Positions 33,216 to 40,683 of a stretch of 41,128 nt of DNA are shown here, piece after piece (positions within the stretch are counted from its first letter, which is position 1; each line of letters starts with the position of its first letter). The DNA comes from a virus: positions 1 to 41,128 of IMG/VR virus record IMGVR_UViG_3300046169_000038; one strand, written 5' to 3'. The notes beneath the pieces were generated by a model. The model saw only the letters and a list, made by a program, of their open reading frames with translations, was not told the DNA's origin and made no database searches. Made by a program: the position numbers and the translations under genes.

Positions 33216-33560
33216 TTAATCTAGTTTTACTTCGATTAATTCCTTAGATGATAGTAACTTACTATTATAAGTTGTTGTTACTGATCCCTTGAAACCTAAA
33301 TCAAATGATTCCGAAACCTCAGGCATCTCGATCGCAATCTGAGATGTCAGAGATCCGTCTGGGTTATAGATGTCATAATCCAGAGTTAACTTGTCAAAGA
33401 AACAATAGTCTTTCCAGTATTCTGCAACATCAAATGTCGCACTGTGATCTATCTTGCCTTCTCTATCAATAACTGATATACTACAAGCACGACCATTTTG
33501 TTTCTTTATGATTGTCACCCCCAACTGTCTCCAGAGGGCCACCTTTGTATATACCTTCAC
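33216..33560 (-). CDS. baseplate-cluster protein of unknown function, C-terminal part
   Basis: Third frame of a gene that starts at 33814. From the break at GGCC 33537-33540 it reads LWRQLGVTIIKKQNGRACSI, SVIDREGKIDHSATFDVA, EYWKDYCFFDKLTLDYDIYN and ends in SKELIEVKLD. The piece looks like a small alpha/beta or OB-like domain. The ATG at 33560 is in frame but would add alien residues. The joined gene encodes about 199 residues. I recognise the arrangement (between the gp5 spike and gp25) from marine T4-like genomes but know no function. Confidence 0.65.
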   Translation of the reverse strand: MKVYTKVALWRQLGVTIIKKQNGRACSISVIDREGKIDHSATFDVAEYWKDYCFFDKLTLDYDIYNPDGSLTSQIAIEMPEVSESFDLGFKGSVTTTYNSKLLSSKELIEVKLD

Positions 33561-33577
33561 TCACAATCAGACGTACA

Positions 33578-33814
33578 TCATTGAACAAGCTCTGTATTAC
33601 CATTGATTGTTCTGTACATCTCTGCGTGTAGATAAAGGTTACGTGCAATCTGTTTCCTTTCTTCTGCCGTACCGATATGAGAGAACGGTGTCTTGTCTCC
33701 ATACGCACCAAGGTATTTCGCAATGGTTACGCCTGGCGCTAACTTAGTTCTAGATGATATATTATCTCCGTCAAGAAAGTTTGGATTGTAAATTGGATCT
33801 GGTAATATAATCAT
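33578..33814 (-). CDS. baseplate-cluster protein of unknown function, N-terminal part
   Basis: Starts at the ATG at 33814, overlapping the spike gene's stop (ATGA), with AGAGGT upstream. It reads MIILPDPIYNPNFLDGDNIS, TKLAPGVTIAKYLGAYGDKT, FSHIGTAEERKQIARNLYLH and AEMYRTINGNTELVQ, then stops at 33578. After a +1 change at AGCT (33588-33591) a second frame continues FNDVRLIVSEGIYK, and after another at GGCC (33537-33540) the third frame continues LWRQLGV. The N-terminal half looks helical with a Tyr-rich loop. Two breaks within 55 bases make this gene one of the most affected in the window. Confidence 0.65.
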   Translation of the reverse strand: MIILPDPIYNPNFLDGDNISSRTKLAPGVTIAKYLGAYGDKTPFSHIGTAEERKQIARNLYLHAEMYRTINGNTELVQ

Positions 33815-34389
33815 CCTTTAAACCTCTTACCTCTGCTACCAATAGAATTACCGATAGGAACAAATCCAAATCGTGAAGACTCTTTTGTACCAACAGTTCT
33901 TCCGATCTTAGGTGGACTTGAGTTATCAAATTGTGAGTTTAATTTACCTTCCGCAACCATCTTGTTTCCAATAAGAGAACGGTTCGCAGTATCACGAATC
34001 GTAGATCTAATCTCTTGTGTTGTCGGAACCTTTTCAAATAATCCTTCGTAGTCATCACGTAGTAGAATCTTATTCTTCAATACGTCACCAGCATCCACTG
34101 TCACGGTACGTACAGAGAAGTCACCCATAGTCATCATTGCTCCAATTGCATCTGCAAGTGGTACAGGTTTCTTTGGTGTTGGTGTCTCTTGTGCTTCAAC
34201 TGCTTTCTTAACTGTTGGGTTAGGGCCAGATCCAGCTGCCCCTAATGCACCAGCGGTTCCCGCTTTGGTCGCTTGGTGTGCAGTCTTTGCCTTATCACAT
34301 ACGTTTGCGTTATAAGATCGAATCGCCTCTGTTGCCTGTCCGTGGAATGATCCATAGAACGCAGCTTCCAGATGCAAATGGAACCGCAC
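33811..34389 (-). CDS. gp5-type spike protein, C-terminal extension (frame +1)
   Basis: Continuation of the spike gene at 34310-35254. After the break at AGCT 34363-34366 the +1 frame reads AAFYGSFHGQATEAIRSYNA, passes an Ala/Gly/Pro linker (KAGTAGALGAAGSGPNPTVK), and then a charged domain: VRTVTVDAGDVLKNKILLRD, DYEGLFEKVPTTQEIRSTIR, ANRSLIGNKMVAEGKLNSQF. It ends Arg/Gly-rich. This roughly 190-residue tail is absent from T4 gp5, but similar endings occur in marine T4-like spike genes. It would lie past the needle, so it may be a tip domain or a folded-back baseplate contact. Confidence 0.7.
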   Translation of the reverse strand: MRFHLHLEAAFYGSFHGQATEAIRSYNANVCDKAKTAHQATKAGTAGALGAAGSGPNPTVKKAVEAQETPTPKKPVPLADAIGAMMTMGDFSVRTVTVDAGDVLKNKILLRDDYEGLFEKVPTTQEIRSTIRDTANRSLIGNKMVAEGKLNSQFDNSSPPKIGRTVGTKESSRFGFVPIGNSIGSRGKRFKG

Positions 34390-35254
34390 CTTTTGGCCCC
34401 ATGTAAACAGGTGAAGTCATCTCTACCTGTTCACCCCCGATCACACCTTTCATACCCATGACCGATAACTCTGCACCTGTGATTGCCATTACTGGTGCGG
34501 TCTGAATGTACTCGTCCTTTGCAGTCATGATTAAACGATTGTCAGTAAACACATTGAGTTCTCCCTCAACATGTTCCTTAGAATATCCTTTAGTCCACTC
34601 GGTGTTGTTACCCAACACGAGTTCTGTCTTGTTCTCTACGGTCTTGTATGAGGCAGATTGTTTAGTGATATGTTCTGTGTTGCCACATACTTCGGTTCTT
34701 TTGTTCAACAATACTGTTTGCTTATTGTGTCCATGTATGTTAAGATTGTGGTTACCACCCACGTCCATATTCCAGTCACCTGTAACCGTCTGGTTCAGAT
34801 TACCTTTATAGACCATCTCTGCATCACCCTCTACGATGACCGTATTGTCTCCACCAGTCACCTCGACTTTATTGTTCGGGGACGATATGATGATAGAACC
34901 ATCAGCACGCATTTCAATACCACCACCTTTACGGTGTTTGATAAGAATACGTTCTCCGCCTGGGGTGTCATCATATTCGATTACGTGTCCAGATGCAGTC
35001 TCTTGAACCTGATTGAATGGATACTGTGAAGGTTGTTGATCTTCTAGGTTGAGTGATACATTGAAATCACCACCCCCAAGATATAATTCGTTTACTTCAA
35101 AACCACGAGCCGCATAGTTTATAGAGTTTGAGTAGTGGTAGTTTATCTTGGGAAACTCACCTGTAGGATCTTGGAAACCGTCTAATGGGACGCCAAGAGT
35201 TTTGTCTCTAGCAGGATTTTGTCCTAGTTTGTCTTTATCGTTTTGTATTGTCAT
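34310..35254 (-). CDS. 5: gp5-type beta-helix tail spike, N-terminal part
   Basis: Corresponds to the C-terminal half of T4 gp5, the membrane-piercing needle. It begins near GFQDPTGEFPKINYHYSNSI, which parallels the T4 gp5 linker GFSDPTGQYPR just after the OB domain. Then comes the VgrG/gp5 motif GHVIEYDDTPGGERILIKHR and eight-residue-type beta-helix repeats (VEVTGGDNTVIVEGDAEMVY, NMDVGGNHNLNIHGHNKQTV). The frame holds to VYMGPKGAVPFASG, then runs into an alien tail; the +1 frame continues AAFYGSFHG. So in this phage gp5 is split into separate genes for the OB/lysozyme-like part (37360-38247) and the needle. Confidence 0.85.
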   Translation of the reverse strand: MTIQNDKDKLGQNPARDKTLGVPLDGFQDPTGEFPKINYHYSNSINYAARGFEVNELYLGGGDFNVSLNLEDQQPSQYPFNQVQETASGHVIEYDDTPGGERILIKHRKGGGIEMRADGSIIISSPNNKVEVTGGDNTVIVEGDAEMVYKGNLNQTVTGDWNMDVGGNHNLNIHGHNKQTVLLNKRTEVCGNTEHITKQSASYKTVENKTELVLGNNTEWTKGYSKEHVEGELNVFTDNRLIMTAKDEYIQTAPVMAITGAELSVMGMKGVIGGEQVEMTSPVYMGPKGAVPFASGSCVLWIIPRTGNRGDSIL

Positions 35255-37332
35255 TGTGGTTTCTTCGTTATCAATTCATTTGGTGTTAACGATTGGTCTT
35301 TAAATAGATCTACATAAACAGATTTCTTACGGAACATCGTTTCAACATACTGGGAAACATCGAAGTATGGGTCAGTAACTTGTGGTTCGATTTCGTTGTG
35401 TCCAAACACTTGTCCACCATGATATCTTCGGTAGAACGCTTCACACAATGATTCGAATGTGGTCATCTGTTCACGAGTAAATGATTGCGATGAACGATAC
35501 TGATCTGGATTCTCACAACCAGTAGAACAGTTTAGTCCGCCCACAATGCAGATATCTATAGACTGGATATTATGTCCTCTAAGTTTACTAGACTCACCTA
35601 CGGTATCTAATGGTCGTCCTCTCTGTAAACGACCATCTCTTCTGATGACATAATGATACTGTAACCCATCAGCGCCTGATTCATTATGAGATACATGTAA
35701 TTCTTCGGAACCAATGTTTTGGTTTGTGTATGTATCCGATGCGTGGACAATCAACTGTGTTATAACTCTTTGTATTTTTCTAAACTCTGCGCCTAGTTCT
35801 TCTTTAGAATCAACATAAGTGAAAGTGTCAAACGCAGTTTGTTGACCATCAAATTTAGTTAGTGTCTCACTTAGATCATATTCTTCAACTACAAAGTCAT
35901 CTGAACTTTTTATCAAACTACCAGAGATAGTACTATCCAACAGTTGCAATTCATCTTGAACCTGAAAGACCCGACCCTGCACTAATTGTATTTCCTCATC
36001 TGGGATATTCGCTGCTTCAGCTTTCACTTTTAGATCTGCCACGAAATCCGAATTAGAAAATCCTTCGGGTACATTATCGACCACCGCTTTCATTTCTGAA
36101 CTAAATGTCGTATCTCTTCTAATGATTTCTTGAGTCGCCTTGTCCCTATCTTGTTCACTTTGAGTATTCAATGCATTGGTGGCAATGTCGGAAACTGCGG
36201 TGTTAGGTAGTTTTGCATTACTAGTAAAGGTTTTGATTCTAGATGTAACGCTTTTAGTTATGTCTTCAACAAGATCTTGTAGTAGACCTAGACCAGTTTT
36301 GACTGGGTTACGATTAAAAAATCCATCCTGTTCGCCCTGCGCCTCTTTTAACTTGTCGGCCGAAGGGTTTGTCTTATTAGAAATCTCGTCACCAATCGTT
36401 CCTATCGACACAGAAACGGAATTTAGATTACTCACACTAGATGGATCTGGTATTGATCCTACAGAGTTTGTCACATTACTAAGATCAGGCGCATTAGGAT
36501 TTAGAGAAGGAACAGAAGATACCTCCTCCAATACACCCTCAATCATATCTTCTCCTTTCTTCAACGCATCTGTGACAGCACCTAGTCCACCAGCTGCACC
36601 ACCACCAGTACCAGATGCGGCCTTGGTTTCCGAAGCGACACCTTGAATCTTTTCTTTCAACACATTTGATTTACCAGTTGCATCACTTGCAGTCGCATCA
36701 ATCGCATCTAACGAAGAAGCCCCAAGTGTCTGAGTATCTAATTTAGCAACAGGTGCGCCCAGTCCAGTAAGTTCTTGTACTACAGATGATACAGGTTGAT
36801 TCTCTGTTGCGCCTGCTGTTATTGTTGTCTCCACAGCAGAATCAGCACTAGGTGTATTAGAAGAAACAGTGAATACTGGAACCGAACAATCTAATTCCAC
36901 TTTTTGTGGATCTGGTACACCATCTATGCCTTTAACTTCGTCACCGAAGGAACACATAGCGTCCCCCATAGCGGTAGCGCCTGCATCATCGACTTTACTC
37001 TCTAATGATTCAATACCAGCAAAGGATTCACCAGCGTTACCACCAATGAGAGTCGCATTCTTTGCGAAGTTCTTTTCCTGTAGTTCAGTAGCATTAGACG
37101 ATACGTCTTGACCAAAACTTTGACCATTTTGGTTATGGTTCAACCTGGCGTTTAACTGTTCTTTCTGTAATTTCTGATATGCTGCAAACTGCTCTTCCTC
37201 CGAGGGTTCGGCCGCTCTCGCCGCCAAAGTTTCGGCATCAGGCGACTCATAGGCAACTGCGCCAGTTTTCAGATCGTAAGTCCTAACCCAGCCTTCGCCA
37301 CGATCTTCATATTTTCGAGATATTATGCTCAT
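35251..37332 (-). CDS. tail-associated N-acetylmuramoyl-L-alanine amidase
   Basis: A 693-residue protein. Residues about 525-660 form an amidase_2 (AmpD/T7-lysozyme) domain that would cut between muramic acid and L-alanine. His530 (QLIVHASDT), His645 (FGHNEIEP) and Asp654 (VTDPYFD) fit the AmpD-type zinc ligands, and Tyr559 (GLQYHYVIRRDG) fits the catalytic-site tyrosine. The usual Lys before the TD is Val. Residues 1-420 are Ser/Asp/Asn-rich and probably disordered or fibrous, with a Gly/Ala-rich stretch near 245-255. Its place between the OB/lysozyme-like hub gene and the needle gene marks it as part of the puncturing device. It overlaps the needle gene by 4 bases. Confidence 0.85.
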   Translation of the reverse strand: MSIISRKYEDRGEGWVRTYDLKTGAVAYESPDAETLAARAAEPSEEEQFAAYQKLQKEQLNARLNHNQNGQSFGQDVSSNATELQEKNFAKNATLIGGNAGESFAGIESLESKVDDAGATAMGDAMCSFGDEVKGIDGVPDPQKVELDCSVPVFTVSSNTPSADSAVETTITAGATENQPVSSVVQELTGLGAPVAKLDTQTLGASSLDAIDATASDATGKSNVLKEKIQGVASETKAASGTGGGAAGGLGAVTDALKKGEDMIEGVLEEVSSVPSLNPNAPDLSNVTNSVGSIPDPSSVSNLNSVSVSIGTIGDEISNKTNPSADKLKEAQGEQDGFFNRNPVKTGLGLLQDLVEDITKSVTSRIKTFTSNAKLPNTAVSDIATNALNTQSEQDRDKATQEIIRRDTTFSSEMKAVVDNVPEGFSNSDFVADLKVKAEAANIPDEEIQLVQGRVFQVQDELQLLDSTISGSLIKSSDDFVVEEYDLSETLTKFDGQQTAFDTFTYVDSKEELGAEFRKIQRVITQLIVHASDTYTNQNIGSEELHVSHNESGADGLQYHYVIRRDGRLQRGRPLDTVGESSKLRGHNIQSIDICIVGGLNCSTGCENPDQYRSSQSFTREQMTTFESLCEAFYRRYHGGQVFGHNEIEPQVTDPYFDVSQYVETMFRKKSVYVDLFKDQSLTPNELITKKPQ

Positions 37333-37359
37333 TCGTTTATCCTATCTACTTAACGCCAT

Positions 37360-38247
37360 TTATTCGCCTACCAAAGTTTGAAGACCGACAACGAGTCTAT
37401 CAACACTTTGAAATTGATCGTCTTTTTTAAAACCAAGATAATATTTTCCAAAAACTCTCTGACAACTGTTTGGTGAATCTTTCTCTAGAGTGTCGGTTCT
37501 TTTTAGTCGTATGTTCGCAGCTGCTTGAGTACTATTTAGTTCATACTTAATAAACACCAACTGAGAACTGAATTTTCTCCAGTCATTCGAGAATCGTTTC
37601 AATAGAAGTTTTCGTTCATTTTTCCAACCAGCAATACCCAGAGGATTCTGTTCTGTTTGTTCTTCTATTCCAGTTTTATTTAAATTAGACACATTTAACA
37701 GACAAGCGACCATGCCTATTGATTGATTTAGGTTGTAACCAGCATTCATAAAATATTTTATTGCTTCTAGTTTGCGTGATTCGACAGTGTTTTCATATAC
37801 AAAATCATACTCAGTATCTTCAACCTTAACTGAATCTATAACTTGTATCTCTTGTTCATAGAATACTTCTTCTTGATCAATCCTTTCTTGGATAGTACTA
37901 AACTCCACCTGTCTCTGTACACGAGTGGGATATTCTGTCTTAGGTATTGACCCTACAACCAAAGGAATTTGAGATGCGGTTCCGTCCATGAAGAATCCAA
38001 ATACAGTTGCACCCGAAGTTAGTCTGGGTGTTCTACCCAAACCAGACACACCACCTTCGGTTGTAGGTAACACTACTTGAGCCCAAGGAAGATCGTTCTG
38101 TGGTATTTCTCTTGTTGATGGGTTATGTACACCGTGGATGCGAATCTTCACACGACCTTCATATCCGTATGGGGGTGTGTGGTCAATGACATCTGCCACA
38201 AACCAACGAGTATTATCACCGTAAAATTCTGATTGAATTGCCTTCAT
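37360..38247 (-). CDS. 5: gp5-like hub protein: OB fold plus degenerate lysozyme-like domain
   Basis: A 295-residue protein. Residues 13-102 match the N-terminal OB domain of T4 gp5 (WFVADVIDHTPPYGYEGRVK, NDLPWAQVVLPTTEGGVSGL, GATVFGFFMDG). Residues about 157-250 look like a tail lysozyme domain (AIKYFMNAGYNLNQSIGMVA, NPLGIAGWKNERKLLLKRFS). Where active relatives have N-L-x-x-E-S-G-L-N-P, this protein has CLLNVSNLNK, with Val186 in the place of the catalytic Glu. So it is probably structural or wall-binding only. It follows the gp27-like gene with a TAATG overlap, as gp5 pairs with gp27 in the T4 hub. Confidence 0.78.
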   Translation of the reverse strand: MKAIQSEFYGDNTRWFVADVIDHTPPYGYEGRVKIRIHGVHNPSTREIPQNDLPWAQVVLPTTEGGVSGLGRTPRLTSGATVFGFFMDGTASQIPLVVGSIPKTEYPTRVQRQVEFSTIQERIDQEEVFYEQEIQVIDSVKVEDTEYDFVYENTVESRKLEAIKYFMNAGYNLNQSIGMVACLLNVSNLNKTGIEEQTEQNPLGIAGWKNERKLLLKRFSNDWRKFSSQLVFIKYELNSTQAAANIRLKRTDTLEKDSPNSCQRVFGKYYLGFKKDDQFQSVDRLVVGLQTLVGE

Positions 38248-39287
38248 TATCCCCTCACCAATTTGCAGACCGACATAACAGCATCATGTCGAGTATTCTT
38301 AAATGTGTGTCTAACATTATAAATCAGAAAGTCACCCGACCGTAACCTGTCTAACGTTGCATCTCTTGTATTGTCACCGTCATCCGATATAATATTGATT
38401 GTAACTATGTCCCCAACACTTGATCCCGAAACCATAAATCCTGCTCCAGGCACAGTAACATCGAACATATTTTTATATAACATATTACGAATAGCGTAGT
38501 TACCAACCTTCACAGTAAATGTTCCTGGCTTTAACTCATCATGATAACTCTTCCAAGTTCCATATGTACCAGTGGATGTTATCTGATGAAATACCTTAGC
38601 TCCCTGAGTATGCAAAAACTTATCATTGATTTTAAAGTCTTCTGGATACACATTCTGATTTTTAGTGTCAGGTATAATTTCTTTGTCTGATAATCTTTTA
38701 ATAACCTTAGTAACATCAAAATGTTGAGAAGTAACTTGACCTGTTCCTAAATTTGTGTTATTATAAACTGCACCGATACTACCAGACACTAACTGTTTCA
38801 ATGTATTCTGCATTTTAGCGGTTCGTATAGATTCTACTTGCATTGTGCGGTGCAATGGTGACTTTTCTTCTGTTTGTTTTACATTGGAAGGAGAATACAA
38901 GTACGGAAGTTTTTCGTTCCAAGGTCTTTGTTCCAACATCTTATCTAGACTACCCAATCTCAAATTCTCATCATGAATAGAAGCGTACAAGAACAATGGA
39001 CAACCATTTACTGTAGTCGCACGATCTCTTAACCATTCACATGCCTCAAGTGGGTGCATGTATGGTATGAGTACTTTAACATTGTTTTGAATAGAAGGGT
39101 AGAGATAGGAGGCATCAATCTTCTTTCCGAGATCTTGAACACACAACTTCATTATCTCATTTTCAAGAGAGTCTGTTAAGGATCTACTAATCTTTTTGGT
39201 TCTATTTAAAAATGCATGTTCATCAATAATTGTAAAGACGTATACGGAGGGCCTGACCAGCATCATTTGATTTAATTGCCTGATCAA
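38247..39287 (-). CDS. gp27-like baseplate hub protein, C-terminal part (frame +1)
   Basis: Continues the gene at 39223-39588. From the break near GGCC 39250-39253 it reads VYVFTIIDEHAFLNRTKKIS, IMKLCVQDLGKKIDASYLYP, LIPYMHPLEACEWLRDRATT, NGCPLFLYASIHDENLRLGS, and ends RSGDFLIYNVRHTFKNTRHD, AVMSVCKLVRG. The order of barrel, helical adaptor and final barrel fits T4-like hub proteins (gp27 type). The first 13 residues from the ATG at 39287 are out-of-family. Joined length is about 465 residues, against 391 for T4 gp27. The assignment rests on position next to the gp5-like gene and general pattern. Confidence 0.65.
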   Translation of the reverse strand: MIRQLNQMMLVRPSVYVFTIIDEHAFLNRTKKISRSLTDSLENEIMKLCVQDLGKKIDASYLYPSIQNNVKVLIPYMHPLEACEWLRDRATTVNGCPLFLYASIHDENLRLGSLDKMLEQRPWNEKLPYLYSPSNVKQTEEKSPLHRTMQVESIRTAKMQNTLKQLVSGSIGAVYNNTNLGTGQVTSQHFDVTKVIKRLSDKEIIPDTKNQNVYPEDFKINDKFLHTQGAKVFHQITSTGTYGTWKSYHDELKPGTFTVKVGNYAIRNMLYKNMFDVTVPGAGFMVSGSSVGDIVTINIISDDGDNTRDATLDRLRSGDFLIYNVRHTFKNTRHDAVMSVCKLVRG

Positions 39288-39588
39288 TACCAGTCATAAT
39301 AAATTTTCTAGACATCATAGGTTCTAAAGAAGGGTCTTCGGAGGAAATCTCTATGAACAATCTTTCAGTTCCAGAAAAACCAATACCATCAACAAAACCT
39401 TGATCGTCTGTTATGGCAACTTGACCAGAGATGTATGCTTTTTCTAGACTTTCAAAAAATACCAATTCGACAATACTAGAGTTTATGTTTATTCTAGCAG
39501 ATGGATCGACATCACCACCTAGCGCCTCTGACGTTATGTACGCCTGAGTGATTTTGTATTGCGATTGATTGTCGTTCTGTATACTCAT
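39223..39588 (-). CDS. gp27-like baseplate hub protein, N-terminal part
   Basis: Starts at the ATG at 39588, overlapping the gp53 stop (ATGA). It has ITQAYITSEALGGDVDPSAR, INSSIVELVFFESLEKAYIS, GQVAITDDQGFVDGIGFSGT and FIMTGIDQAIKSNDAGQAL, a beta-barrel pattern typical of hub tube-domain proteins (a first barrel with 'E-x-LE-KAY-SG-V-I-D'). After GQAL, frame 0 goes to a short tail and a stop at 39223; the +1 frame gives VYVFTIIDEHAF, the expected continuation. Confidence 0.68.
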   Translation of the reverse strand: MSIQNDNQSQYKITQAYITSEALGGDVDPSARININSSIVELVFFESLEKAYISGQVAITDDQGFVDGIGFSGTERLFIEISSEDPSLEPMMSRKFIMTGIDQAIKSNDAGQALRIRLYNY

Positions 39589-40454
39589 CTTTGATTCATT
39601 AGACTATAAAAGTCTTTAACTATTGTCTGGATCACATCTGGTTTTAAAATTTTAATTTGTTTTAATTCTTCATTCCTTTTCTGAACTCTTTCTAGATTGG
39701 TAACTGCTGTCAATCCCGATGGAAGAGTTGAACTATACGGATCGATGTCTACGTGTTCCCCATCAGCATTCTCATAGTGATGAACAGCAAGATACTGAGC
39801 GGTTTCTGATTGATAGTCTAATGTACTATCGTCGCCGTCATCATCTACGGCAATTCTTTTTTGAACTTCTAATCCTGTCGTTGGGTCGAACATTCTCAGA
39901 ACTTCGCCTGGGATGAATCTACCTTCGACTGGATTAATTAAGTTTATGACAGGAACTAGTTTATATTCAAAAGTACGAACACTGTCATTGGGTTGGAAAG
40001 GTATACTTGTTATTTTTGCTTTAGTGTTTAACTCCGTAAGTTCTATATTGTGTCCAGCAACCAAGAGTGGTTCGGAGTCGGTTTCACTCAAGTCCTGTTT
40101 AGTTAATTTCCAGAGATCTGGAGTAACAAAAATTTCTTGTTCATTGGTTAACTGAATTTCTGCCACACCGTTACTATTCACATCTAGTATGAACTCCCTT
40201 GGGGGGTCAAGTAATTTAGCATCAGTTTTCACATCTACTATCAATTGACCTAGATCTAGATTACGTTTGATGATTATACCGTGTGTACCAGAGTCATTGC
40301 CTTCAATTCTTCGACCTACTCTAAAGTCATACCCACCTTCTGCCGAACTAATATCACTGTTGATCGTAAGTACACGGTGAGGATAAAACTCTTTCGTTCT
40401 TTTTAAAACTTCTTCGTTCTTTAAGGGGCCAACCAGATTCACGTAAGTCATCAT
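39585..40454 (-). CDS. 53: baseplate wedge protein gp53, C-terminal part (frame +1)
   Basis: Second frame of gp53. From the break near GGCC 40427-40430 it continues LKNEEVLKRTKEFYPHRVLT. A central beta-rich insert follows (GTHGIIIKRNLDLGQLIVDV, IPFQPNDSVRTFEYKLVPVI) that T4 gp53 lacks but marine relatives have. The end, RNEELKQIKILKPDVIQTIV then KDFYSLMNQR, parallels the T4 gp53 end NEKLRQIKIIAKSDINSF. The first residues from the ATG at 40454 (MMTYVNLVG) are the +1 reading of LNDDLRESG and are not real. Joined length is about 365 residues, against 196 in T4. Confidence 0.85.
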   Translation of the reverse strand: MMTYVNLVGPLKNEEVLKRTKEFYPHRVLTINSDISSAEGGYDFRVGRRIEGNDSGTHGIIIKRNLDLGQLIVDVKTDAKLLDPPREFILDVNSNGVAEIQLTNEQEIFVTPDLWKLTKQDLSETDSEPLLVAGHNIELTELNTKAKITSIPFQPNDSVRTFEYKLVPVINLINPVEGRFIPGEVLRMFDPTTGLEVQKRIAVDDDGDDSTLDYQSETAQYLAVHHYENADGEHVDIDPYSSTLPSGLTAVTNLERVQKRNEELKQIKILKPDVIQTIVKDFYSLMNQR

Positions 40455-40683
40455 TCAACAAAAAGAATGTCCAGTAATACTTTGGATCACCATATAACTG
40501 TAACGATAACGTGTCTGGTCTATCTCCCGACTTAATTGTGTAATCTTCATAGAATGCTTGTTGAGATTTCAAATGATCAATAAGATCTACATATTGAGTC
40601 AGGTTTTGCATTAGAGAAAAACTGCTCTCATCACCAAACTGGTAATATATTTTCTCAAAGTTTGTAAAGAAATTTGTACTCAT
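40354..40683 (-). CDS. 53: baseplate wedge protein gp53, N-terminal part
   Basis: gp53 contacts gp6, gp25 and the hub and helps join six wedges. This piece has FEKIYYQFGDESSFSLMQNL, then the LysM-like gp53 core YTIKSGDRPDTLSLQLYGDP and KYYWTFFLLNDDLRESGWPL (T4: YYIKGSPRPEELANAIYGNP, QLYWVLLMCND). After GWPLK the frame becomes basic alien sequence and stops at 40354. The codons are TGG CCC CTT AAA; dropping one C restores WPLKNEEVLKR. The start overlaps the gp48 stop by one base. Confidence 0.88.
   Translation of the reverse strand: MSTNFFTNFEKIYYQFGDESSFSLMQNLTQYVDLIDHLKSQQAFYEDYTIKSGDRPDTLSLQLYGDPKYYWTFFLLNDDLRESGWPLKERRSFKKNERVLSSPCTYDQQ

Noticed and set aside
36176-36646. Long open frame of 156 codons on the plus strand
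   Set aside because: It lies wholly antisense to the low-complexity part of the amidase gene, has no ribosome site or family resemblance, and its composition mirrors the Ser/Asp-rich opposite strand.
1-40683. One shared slippery sequence driving programmed +1 frameshifting at all breaks
   Set aside because: I compared the contexts. Some fit CGN codons, some C or G runs, some GCT-T, and no common P-site/A-site codon pair or downstream element covers them. GGCC and GCTT association is partial. Kept only as a secondary alternative in the findings.
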